From assembly GCA_028291305.1 (NCBI GenBank), contig JAQGII010000080.1, positions 1-5,836 of the forward strand: 5,836 nucleotides of DNA, in the 5' to 3' direction. The position numbers and the translations under genes are program-made. The notes beneath the pieces are model-generated. The model ran no database searches. It was given only the letters and a program-made list of their open reading frames with translations, and was not told the DNA's origin. Of the stretch, positions 1 through 4,532 are shown piece after piece; position 1 is the first letter of the stretch, and the number at the start of each line of letters is the position of its first letter. This DNA is from Caulobacteraceae bacterium. GTDB lineage: Bacteria; Pseudomonadota; Alphaproteobacteria; Caulobacterales; Caulobacteraceae.

Positions 1-771
1 AAGGGCCTGCTTTTGACCGACGCGGCCCAGACCGCCCTGCCCGCCCTGCGCGAAGCCTTCGACCGGCTGGCCGAGGCTGCCTCCCTACTGACCGCCGCCG
101 TGGACGGCCGCCGCCTGACCGTCACCGTCGCCCCCTCCTTCGCCGCCAAGTGGCTGGTGCCGCGCCTGGGCCGCTTCGAGGAGCAGCACCCGCAGGTGGA
201 CGTGTGGCTGTCGGCCGGCATGGAAGTGGTGGACTTCGCCTCGGGCGAGATCGACCTGGCCATCCGCTACGGCACCGGCCGCTATCCGGGGCTCGAAGTG
301 GTCAAGCTGATGTCCGAGACGGTGATCCCGGTGGCCAGCCCCGCCCTGCTGGAGACCCATCCGCTGGAGACCCCCGCCGACCTCGCCAACCACATCCTGC
401 TGCACGACGGCTCGCCGGACGCCGACGACAGCTGCCCGGACTGGGCCATGTGGCTGGCGGCGCGGGGGGTGAAGGGCGTGGACGGGGCGCGGGGGCCGCG
501 CTTCAACCAGTCGAGCCTCGTGATCGAGGCCGCCGTGGGCGGCCGCGGCGTCGCCCTGGCCAAACGGGCCCTGGCCCAGGCGGACCTGGACGCGGGACGC
601 CTGATCGCTCCCCTGCAGATCGCCACCGCGGTCGATTTCGCCTATTTCGTGGTCCACCCCAAGGCCAAGGGCCGCCTGCCCCAGGTCAAGGCCTTCGTCA
701 GCTGGGTCACCGGCGAGGCCGCCGTGCACGAAGCGGCGCTGTTGTCGATCGACAACGGCGCGGGGATTTAA
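1..771 (+). CDS. LysR-family regulator, GcvA-like, 3' part (5' end outside window)
   Basis: This is a DNA-binding transcriptional regulator missing its N-terminus. The frame is open from base 1, starting K-G-L-L-L-T-D-A-A, which matches the end of the winged helix-turn-helix (the usual RGLxLT wing) and the linker helix. An internal TTG at 13 is therefore not the real start, and roughly 45-50 residues lie upstream. From about residue 40 the effector-binding domain is clear: LTVTVAPSFAAKWLVPRL, then a PQVDVWLSAG strand, DFASGEIDLAIRYGTG, and later FNQSSLVIEAAVGGRGVAL. This pattern is typical of the GcvA/AmpR-like branch, which senses small ligands in the cytoplasm. The target and ligand cannot be told from this part; such genes usually control a divergent neighbour, which would lie left of the window. 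The stop is TAA at 769-771, 3 bases from the convergent dksA stop. The family call is firm; gcvA itself is not claimed. Confidence 0.9.
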   Translation, partial: KGLLLTDAAQTALPALREAFDRLAEAASLLTAAVDGRRLTVTVAPSFAAKWLVPRLGRFEEQHPQVDVWLSAGMEVVDFASGEIDLAIRYGTGRYPGLEVVKLMSETVIPVASPALLETHPLETPADLANHILLHDGSPDADDSCPDWAMWLAARGVKGVDGARGPRFNQSSLVIEAAVGGRGVALAKRALAQADLDAGRLIAPLQIATAVDFAYFVVHPKAKGRLPQVKAFVSWVTGEAAVHEAALLSIDNGAGI

Positions 772-774
772 GAC

Positions 775-1203
775 CTAGTCGTCGCGGTGGACGCGCTCGC
801 GGCGCTCGTGGCGCTCCTGGGCTTCCAGGCTCAGGGTGGCGATGGGACGGGCTTCCAGACGGGCCAGGCCGATCGGTTCGCCGGTCTCCTCGCAATAGCC
901 GTAGGAGTTGTCTTCGATGCGACGGATCGCTTCGTCGATCTTGGAGATCAGCTTGCGTTGCCGGTCGCGCGTGCGCAACTCCAAGGCCCGATCCGTTTCC
1001 GACGACGCGCGGTCGGCGATATCAGGATGATTTTCAGTATCGGTCTGCAAGTGAGCCAGCGTCTCACGAGATTCGCGCAGGATGTCTTCTTTCCAATTCA
1101 GAAGCTTCTGCTTGAAATATTCGAGCTGCCGTTCATTCATGAACGGTTCATCGTCGCTCGGACGATACTCAGATGCTTCAACTAGCACCGGGGCCGGCTT
1201 CAT
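775..1203 (-). CDS. dksA: DksA/TraR-family RNA polymerase-binding transcription factor
   Basis: DksA binds in the secondary channel of RNA polymerase and, with ppGpp, retunes promoters such as those for rRNA and amino-acid synthesis. The product is 142 aa from the ATG at 1203, close to the usual size. Residues 22-100 look like the helical coiled-coil hairpin, with the acidic tip motif DxxDxA visible as D-I-A-D-R-A at 61-66. The C-terminal zinc-finger region (YGYCEETGEPIGLARLEARP) keeps only the first of four cysteines: C104, then T107, S125 and A128 in place of the rest. As far as I recall this is common in alphaproteobacterial DksA, so it is not a sign of decay. A GTG at 1215 would add four residues, but a GAGG six bases before the ATG favours 1203. 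It lies downstream of fliX on the same strand with a 105-bp gap that holds its own likely promoter. Confidence 0.93.
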   Translation of the reverse strand: MKPAPVLVEASEYRPSDDEPFMNERQLEYFKQKLLNWKEDILRESRETLAHLQTDTENHPDIADRASSETDRALELRTRDRQRKLISKIDEAIRRIEDNSYGYCEETGEPIGLARLEARPIATLSLEAQERHERRERVHRDD

Positions 1204-1209
1204 TGACCG

Positions 1210-1213
1210 CCTC
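1210..1213 (-). promoter_or_regulatory. ribosome binding site of dksA
   Basis: Read on the minus strand, GAGG stands six bases before the ATG at 1203. This spacing selects that ATG over the in-frame GTG at 1215, which would overlap the site. Confidence 0.6.
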
Positions 1214-1250
1214 ACGCGTCGTTTACATACAGCTCTGGTTGAGCCGGCCG

Positions 1251-1279
1251 CTTATAATCAAAAGCCCGCAAGCGTTCAA
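1251..1279 (-). promoter_or_regulatory. putative sigma70-type promoter of dksA
   Basis: On the minus strand, TTGAAC (1279-1274) is followed after exactly 17 bases by TATAAG (1256-1251). These match the bacterial consensus at 4/6 and 5/6 positions. Transcription would start near 1244, giving a leader of about 41 bases before the dksA ATG. The site lies in the 105-bp gap after fliX, where no terminator hairpin was found, so read-through from fliX into dksA is also possible. Confidence 0.5.
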
Positions 1280-1308
1280 TGAACCTTGTGAGGCGAATTT
1301 TGAGGAGA

Positions 1309-1737
1309 TCAGGCAGCGCGGGTCCGCCCCAGCTTGGCCAGCTCGACGGCGGCGCGGGTCTCGATCTGGTTGAGCACGTCTTCGAGGCTCGGATCGTCCG
1401 TCGCGGCGCGCTCCTCGCGCACCGCCCTGGCCAGGTTGTCGAGGGTGGCCGGCGAGGCGGCGCCTTCGAGCATGGCCACCTTGAGGTCGTCCAGCATGTC
1501 CAGGATCCGGCCGGCGCGGCCCATGGCGCGCTTGCGGCGCGACAGCGGGTCTTCGACCCCCTGCAGGGCCAGCAGCGCGGACACGGTCATCACCCCGTCC
1601 AGGCCCGCCATCCGCTGGGCTTCGGCGACCTCGTCGGCTTCGTCCACCGACAGGGAGAAGCCGCTGCCCGACGCCGCGCGTCCGGCGCCGCGGGCGGCGC
1701 CGGTCTGCTGGGTGTTGGAGGCGCCGTTGATCTTCAT
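1309..1737 (-). CDS. fliX: Flagellar assembly regulator FliX
   Basis: FliX is a small regulator found in Caulobacter-type alphaproteobacteria. Known work shows it acts with the sigma54 activator FlbD, so that later flagellar genes are expressed only once early basal-body structures are built. The product is 142 aa from the ATG at 1737. Residues 1-30 are low in complexity (Gly, Ala, Ser, Gln) and probably flexible. Residues 33-138 are helical, with family-like stretches: MTVSALLALQ (50-59), a basic RRKRAMGRAGR (67-77), LDMLDDLK (79-86), and DPSLEDVLNQIETRA to AVELAKL near the C-terminus. A GTG at 1776 would extend it by 13 residues, but the predicted sigma54 transcription start near 1778 leaves that codon almost leaderless, so the ATG is preferred. 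No clear Shine-Dalgarno precedes it. It is divergent from flgI, as in Caulobacter. Confidence 0.88.
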   Translation of the reverse strand: MKINGASNTQQTGAARGAGRAASGSGFSLSVDEADEVAEAQRMAGLDGVMTVSALLALQGVEDPLSRRKRAMGRAGRILDMLDDLKVAMLEGAASPATLDNLARAVREERAATDDPSLEDVLNQIETRAAVELAKLGRTRAA

Positions 1738-1787
1738 GACCGCGACAGTGGACCGGTTCGCAAGCTGTGTATCCACGCGTAGTGTCG

Positions 1788-1804
1788 CGGCAACCTGCTT
1801 GCCG
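1788..1804. promoter_or_regulatory. inverted repeat covering the fliX promoter, possible FlbD operator
   Basis: CGGCAA (1788-1793), five bases, TTGCCG (1799-1804) forms a perfect 6-bp inverted repeat. It covers both the -24 and -12 boxes of the fliX sigma54 promoter. Its CGGCA/TGCCG halves resemble the element at 1818-1832, so the same activator might bind here and block fliX. That role is inference; part of the symmetry comes from the promoter boxes themselves. Confidence 0.4.
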
Positions 1805-1805
1805 G
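1790..1805 (-). promoter_or_regulatory. sigma54 promoter of fliX
   Basis: On the minus strand the sequence CGGCAAGCAGGTTGC carries the -24 GG (1803-1802), exactly ten bases, then the -12 GC (1791-1790), with the preferred TTGC form of the -12 box. The predicted start is near 1778, giving a 41-base leader before the fliX ATG. Flagellar genes of this class depend on sigma54 in Caulobacter. It is embedded in a perfect inverted repeat (1788-1804). Confidence 0.65.
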
Positions 1806-1817
1806 ATGGTTAATGCT

Positions 1818-1837
1818 CGGCAGTTCTTGCCCGGCAG
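1818..1837. promoter_or_regulatory. candidate FlbD (ftr-like) enhancer between fliX and flgI
   Basis: CGGCA (1818-1822), five bases, then TGCCC (1828-1832) gives a GGCA-N5-TGCC inverted repeat, and a further CGGCAG follows at 1832-1837. The centre is about 103 bases upstream of the predicted flgI start, the normal place for a sigma54 enhancer, and about 47 bases upstream of the predicted fliX start. FlbD ftr sites in Caulobacter are rich in CGGCA-type halves as far as I recall; the exact consensus could not be checked. Confidence 0.45.
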
Positions 1838-1862
1838 CGCGAACGCCGCCCCTCCTTCCAAA

Positions 1863-1875
1863 TAACCAATTGATT
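1863..1875 (-). promoter_or_regulatory. IHF binding site
   Basis: On the minus strand AATCAATTGGTTA fits the IHF consensus WATCAANNNNTTR at every position, within an AT-rich island (about 1859-1890) in otherwise GC-rich DNA. It lies between the candidate enhancer (about 1825) and the flgI sigma54 promoter (1903-1916), where a bend would bring the activator to the polymerase. IHF is known to assist Caulobacter flagellar sigma54 promoters. Confidence 0.7.
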
Positions 1876-1901
1876 ATAAACATGTATTTTTGACGGCGAG
1901 T

Positions 1902-1917
1902 TGGCACGAACATCGCA
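1902..1917 (+). promoter_or_regulatory. sigma54 promoter of the flgI operon
   Basis: TTGGCACGAACATCGCA closely matches the sigma54 consensus TGGCACG-N4-TTGCW. The -24 GG is at 1903-1904, followed by ten bases and the -12 GC at 1915-1916. The predicted +1 is 1928, giving a 41-base leader before the flgI ATG. Confidence 0.8.
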
Positions 1918-1921
1918 TGGG

Positions 1922-1926
1922 GATTC
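1922..1926. promoter_or_regulatory. GANTC (CcrM methylation) site at the flgI promoter
   Basis: GATTC lies between the -12 box and the predicted +1 of flgI. In Caulobacter-type bacteria GANTC is methylated by CcrM once per cell cycle. It is one of only five GANTC sites found in the window. A regulatory role is inference. Confidence 0.4.
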
Positions 1927-1927
1927 G

Positions 1928-1946
1928 CGGGCGACGTTTTCGCCCG
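1928..1946 (+). promoter_or_regulatory. stem-loop at the predicted 5' end of the flgI mRNA
   Basis: CGGGCGA (1928-1934), loop CGTTT, TCGCCCG (1940-1946) makes a perfect, GC-rich 7-bp stem. Its first base coincides with the +1 predicted from the sigma54 boxes. It has no U-run and lies before the gene, so it is not a normal terminator. It may stabilise the mRNA or be a DNA site. Confidence 0.5.
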
Positions 1947-1968
1947 TTGTCCGGCGCCATATCTGCCC

Positions 1969-3084
1969 ATGCATAAGCTCCTCCGGTTCTGCCTTTCCCC
2001 CCTCCTGGCCGCCAGCCTCGTGCTGGGCGCCGGCCAACCCGCCTCGGCCCGGTCGCGGATCAAGGACATCGTCGACTTCGAGGGCGTGCGCGAGAACATG
2101 CTGGTGGGCTACGGCCTGGTGGTCGGCCTGAACGGCACCGGCGACACCCTCGACAACTCCGCCTTCACCCGCCAGAGCCTGTCGGCCATGCTGGAGCGGC
2201 TGGGGGTCAACACCCGCGACGCCAAGCTGAACACCAAGAACGTGGCCGCGGTGATGGTCACCGCCCGCCTGCCCGCCTTCGCCGCCACCGGCTCCCCGGT
2301 CGACGTCACCGTCTCGGCCCTGGGCGACGCCAAGAGCCTGCTGGGCGGGTCCCTGCTGGTCACGCCCCTGCTGGGCGCGGACGGCGAGGCCTATGCGGTG
2401 GCGCAGGGCACGGTGCAGACCGGTTCGGTTTCAGCCGCCGGCGCCTCGGGCAGCACGGTGACCCGCGGCGTGCCCACGGCCGGCCGCATCGCCTCCGGCG
2501 CGGTGGTCGAGCGCGAGGTCGGCTTCCAGCTGGCCACCATGGGCCAGGTGCGCCTGACCCTGAAGAACCCCGATTTCACTACCTCGCGCCGCATCGCCGA
2601 CGTGATCAACAGCCGCTACGCCGGCACGGCGTCGGCCGACAACCCCACCATCGTCACCCTGCACCCCCCGGCCGGCCAGGACATGGTCAGCTTCCTCACC
2701 GCCGCCGAGCAACTGGAGGTCGAGCCCGACAGCTCCGCCCGGGTGGTGATCGACGAGGTGTCCGGCGTGATCGTGATGGGCTCCGAGGTGCGCATCTCCA
2801 CCGTGGCCATCGCCCAGGGCAACCTGACCATCTCGGTGCAGGAACAGCCCCAGGTCAGCCAGCCGGCCCCCTTCAGCCAGGGCCGCACCACGGTCACTCC
2901 CCAGACCGCCGTCAAGATCGACGAGGAGAAGGGCAAGCAGCTGATCGTGGTCAACGAGGGCGCGTCGCTGTCCAACCTGGTGGCCGGGTTGAACGCCCTG
3001 GGGGTCACGCCCCGCGACATGATCTCCATCCTGCAGACCATCAAGGCCGCCGGCGCCTTGCAAGCCGACATCCAGGTGCTTTGA
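1969..3084 (+). CDS. flgI: Flagellar P-ring protein FlgI
   Basis: FlgI forms the P-ring, the bushing around the flagellar rod in the peptidoglycan layer. The product is 371 aa, the full family length. Residues 1-27 are a Sec signal peptide: basic MHKLLR, a hydrophobic core PLLAASLVLGAG, and a cleavage site after A-S-A (27). The mature part starts RSRIKDIVDFEGVRENML and continues VGYGLVVGLNGTGD, the hallmark of FlgI. Later come SLLGGSLLVTPLLGADGEAYAVAQG in pieces, a Gly/Ser/Thr-rich segment near 155-170, and the conserved C-terminus NALGVTPRDMISIL to IQAL-like ADIQVL. Downstream of it, cheL overlaps by one base. It is expressed from a sigma54 promoter with an IHF site and candidate FlbD enhancer upstream. 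The ATG at 1969 lacks a clear Shine-Dalgarno but gives the right signal peptide. No damage is seen. Confidence 0.97.
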   Translation: MHKLLRFCLSPLLAASLVLGAGQPASARSRIKDIVDFEGVRENMLVGYGLVVGLNGTGDTLDNSAFTRQSLSAMLERLGVNTRDAKLNTKNVAAVMVTARLPAFAATGSPVDVTVSALGDAKSLLGGSLLVTPLLGADGEAYAVAQGTVQTGSVSAAGASGSTVTRGVPTAGRIASGAVVEREVGFQLATMGQVRLTLKNPDFTTSRRIADVINSRYAGTASADNPTIVTLHPPAGQDMVSFLTAAEQLEVEPDSSARVVIDEVSGVIVMGSEVRISTVAIAQGNLTISVQEQPQVSQPAPFSQGRTTVTPQTAVKIDEEKGKQLIVVNEGASLSNLVAGLNALGVTPRDMISILQTIKAAGALQADIQVL

Positions 3085-3395
3085 TGACCACGGCCCAGAC
3101 CGCCCTCGCCCCGACCATGACGCCGGCCCAGGCGGCCGCCGCCCTGCTGACCCCCGCCCAGCGCGACGCGCTGAAGGTCAAGATCGGCGCGACCGCCAAG
3201 TCGTTCGAGACGTCGTTCATCGCCACCATGATGGGCAGCATGTTCAAGGACGTGAACGTCGGCGGCGGCCAAGGCGGCGAAGCCTTCAAGTCGGTGATGA
3301 TGGACGCCATCGCCAAGAAGATCTCCAACAACGGCGGCATCGGCCTGGCGCCCAGCATCCAGGCCGAGATGCTGAAACTGCAGGGGCTGAGCTGA
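3084..3395 (+). CDS. cheL: Rod-binding protein, FlgJ N-terminal type (CheL)
   Basis: This 103-aa protein corresponds to the rod-binding half of FlgJ, without the muramidase domain found in enteric FlgJ. Such single-domain proteins help assemble the flagellar rod in the periplasm; in Caulobacter the gene is named cheL, although chemotaxis is probably not its direct role. Residues 1-30 are Ala/Thr/Pro-rich. The domain spans about 38-100: KSFETSFIATMMGSMFKDV, a glycine-rich GGGQGGEAFKS (60-70), then MMDAIAKKISNNGGIGLAPSI, where the GGIGLA motif is typical. No signal peptide is visible, as expected for export by the flagellar secretion system. The ATG at 3084 overlaps the flgI stop as TGATG, and an AGG seven bases upstream (3074-3076) serves as ribosome site. 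A TTG one codon earlier is possible but unlikely. Translational coupling to flgI is likely. A peptidoglycan hydrolase would have to come from elsewhere. Confidence 0.9.
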   Translation: MTTAQTALAPTMTPAQAAAALLTPAQRDALKVKIGATAKSFETSFIATMMGSMFKDVNVGGGQGGEAFKSVMMDAIAKKISNNGGIGLAPSIQAEMLKLQGLS

Positions 3396-3835
3396 TGGCC
3401 CTCACCGCCAATGATTCCGCCGAGCGCATGGGCCAGCTGATCGCCCTGACCGAGCGGCTGACCGCCCTGATCGCCGAACAGCTGCGCGCCTTCGAGGCGC
3501 ACCGGCCGCAGGACGCCGCGATCAACGCCGAGGAGACGGCCCAGCTCGCCAACCTCTATCGCCACGAGAGCCTGAAGGTGAGGGCCGACCCCAGTCTGCT
3601 GGCCGGCGCCCCCGCCGACCTGCGCGAGAAGCTGATCGCGGGCACCCGCGCCTTCGACGCCGTCCTCGCCCGCCACGGCCGCGCCGTGGAGGCCGCCAAG
3701 ACCATCACCGAGGGCCTGATCCGGGCCATCGCCGAGGAGGTCTCCGTGCAGCGCAACGCCGTGGCCAGCTACGGCCCCAAGGCGGTGCAGGCGGTCCGGC
3801 CGGCGACGGCGGTGGCGCTGAACCGGCGCGCCTAG
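3395..3835 (+). CDS. flbY: Flagellar protein FlbY / FlgN-like
   Basis: This 146-aa protein is almost entirely helical, with no signal peptide or membrane segment. Residues 11-65 and 75-122 form long amphipathic helices (for example MGQLIALTERLTALIAEQL and AFDAVLARHGRAVEAAKTI), the plan of FlgN-type chaperones, which hold hook-junction proteins for export. The loop between them, DPSLLAGAPADLREKLIAG, resembles the equivalent FlgN region. In Caulobacter relatives a gene in this position after cheL is annotated flbY, a flagellar basal-body protein; the symbol is given on position and recall, not on a search. The start ATG overlaps the cheL stop as TGATG with AGGGG eight bases upstream, so it is translated as the third gene of the flgI operon. 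The C-terminal 25 residues are Ala/Val-rich and probably loose. The helical, flagellar nature is firmer than the exact role. Confidence 0.7.
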   Translation: MALTANDSAERMGQLIALTERLTALIAEQLRAFEAHRPQDAAINAEETAQLANLYRHESLKVRADPSLLAGAPADLREKLIAGTRAFDAVLARHGRAVEAAKTITEGLIRAIAEEVSVQRNAVASYGPKAVQAVRPATAVALNRRA

Positions 3836-3851
3836 GCGAACGGGTTTTGGC

Positions 3852-4295
3852 CTATCCCGGATAGGGCTTGTCGCCGAGCACCGGGTTGCGCACGCTGGTG
3901 ATGACGTAGAGGTCGCCCTCCTTCGACAGCCGGAAGTTCAGCTGGTCGCCGACTTCCGTCCGCTTGATCACGGGCGAGGAGGCGCGGAACCCGGTCGTGC
4001 CGGCCGGTATGTCCAGCTGCGGGATGCCGGAATGCTGGATGGTGATCGTGCCCATGGTGTCGTTCATGGCGATGACCGAGCCGAAGCCCTCGATGGGCCT
4101 GAGGGAGGGTGCGGCGGCCGGGGCGTCGCGGGCGCGGAGCGCGTTGCCGACCGTCTGCAGGACGAACACGCCCACCGGGTAGGAGCCGAAGACCGCGATC
4201 ATGACGAGGAGGGTGACGACCTTCAGGTGATGGTCCGCCCACTGGCCCGGCGTCCGGTGCCGGGCCCATTCGTGCGGCGTTGTCAGCTTCAGCAT
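3852..4295 (-). CDS. Membrane-anchored protein with degenerate CusF-like domain
   Basis: A 147-aa protein of unknown function. Residues 1-24 are charged and likely cytoplasmic; 25-47 (VVTLLVMIAVFGSYPVGVFVL) form one membrane helix; 52-68 are an Ala/Pro linker; 69-136 resemble the small beta-barrel of CusF, the periplasmic copper carrier: GFGSVIAMNDTMGTITIQHSG, then VGDQLNFRL and GDLYVITSV. Aligned by eye to E. coli CusF, its ligands H36, W44, M47 and M49 become H88, I96, G99 and T101, so three of four copper ligands are gone. It probably does not carry copper in the CusF manner. The ATG at 4295 is preferred; a GTG at 4367 would add 24 residues before the charged segment. The stop is 16 bases from the convergent flbY stop. 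The gene is next to flagellar genes but not in their operon. The CusF link is a fold-level guess from pattern. Confidence 0.65.
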   Translation of the reverse strand: MLKLTTPHEWARHRTPGQWADHHLKVVTLLVMIAVFGSYPVGVFVLQTVGNALRARDAPAAAPSLRPIEGFGSVIAMNDTMGTITIQHSGIPQLDIPAGTTGFRASSPVIKRTEVGDQLNFRLSKEGDLYVITSVRNPVLGDKPYPG

Positions 4296-4378
4296 GGTGT
4301 TCTCGCACTCAAAAGCGCCGCGTTGCCACAAGCCGCGTGCCGATCTGTCTGCGAAAGAGGTCCGCACGCAACAGCCCG

Positions 4379-4409
4379 ATTAGAGTGCGCTTTTTGACGA
4401 TTTTGTCAA
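4379..4409 (-). promoter_or_regulatory. possible promoter of the CusF-like gene
   Basis: On the minus strand TTGACA (4409-4404), a perfect -35 match, is followed after 19 bases by TCTAAT (4384-4379). The spacing is longer than ideal. Transcription would start near 4372, about 77 bases before the ATG at 4295. The -35 lies inside the palindrome at 4392-4411. Confidence 0.35.
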
Positions 4410-4411
4410 AA
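4392..4411. promoter_or_regulatory. palindrome TTTTGAC-N6-GTCAAAA, possible operator
   Basis: A perfect 7-bp inverted repeat, TTTTGAC (4392-4398) and GTCAAAA (4405-4411) around GATTTT. It is the only AT-rich part of this intergenic region. It carries a TTGAC on each strand and overlaps the -35 of the candidate promoter for the CusF-like gene, so a dimeric regulator may bind. No regulator is identified. Confidence 0.45.
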
Positions 4412-4440
4412 GAGCCCTGGCCTTGCGCGCTCGCACCGCC

Positions 4441-4456
4441 GCGCCGCGGACGGCGC
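4441..4456. repeat. GC-rich inverted repeat upstream of uvrA
   Basis: GCGCCG, four bases, CGGCGC: perfect 6-bp arms. No U-run follows, so it is not a clear terminator. In such GC-rich DNA it may be chance. The stretch 4412-4517 contains no gene that I can support. Confidence 0.25.
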
Positions 4457-4482
4457 ATCGGCTGCCGGACGGCCCTGTGGAC

Positions 4483-4497
4483 GCCGGTAATTCCGGC
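4483..4497. repeat. short inverted repeat GCCGG-TAATT-CCGGC
   Basis: Perfect 5-bp arms around TAATT, 20 bases before the SOS box. It could be an operator half or chance; no known binding site is recognised. Confidence 0.25.
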
Positions 4498-4517
4498 AAC
4501 CGGGCCGCATCTGGTCA

Positions 4518-4532
4518 GTTCACATAATGTTC
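4518..4532 (+). promoter_or_regulatory. LexA (SOS) box of uvrA
   Basis: GTTC-ACATAAT-GTTC is an exact match to the alphaproteobacterial LexA operator GTTC-N7-GTTC. It lies 75 bases before the uvrA ATG and next to its likely -35, so LexA bound here would block the promoter until DNA damage. uvrA is a standard SOS gene. Confidence 0.85.

Noticed and set aside
85..729. Long open frame on the minus strand opposite the LysR gene
   Set aside because: Low-complexity His/Gly/Arg-rich translation with no family pattern; a shadow caused by high GC content at third codon positions.
150..1115. Long plus-strand open frame across the LysR and dksA genes
   Set aside because: Arg/Gly/Pro-rich translation out of frame with the LysR gene and antisense to dksA; no domain recognised.
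787..1185. Plus-strand open frame of 132 codons antisense to dksA
   Set aside because: The minus-strand DksA translation explains the region fully; no ribosome site or family pattern in the antisense frame.
1811..1815. TTAA in the fliX/flgI region as a CtrA half-site
   Set aside because: No second TTAA at the required 7-base spacing; the sigma54 signals explain the promoters better.
1928..1946. Hairpin read as an intrinsic terminator
   Set aside because: No U-run follows, and it lies in the leader directly before flgI rather than after a gene.
2431..3063. Open frame antisense to flgI
   Set aside because: His/Gly/Asp-rich shadow of a full-length, clearly conserved FlgI.
3836..3851. Terminator between flbY and the CusF-like gene
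   Set aside because: The 16-base gap holds no inverted repeat; only a short T-run (TTTT) is present.
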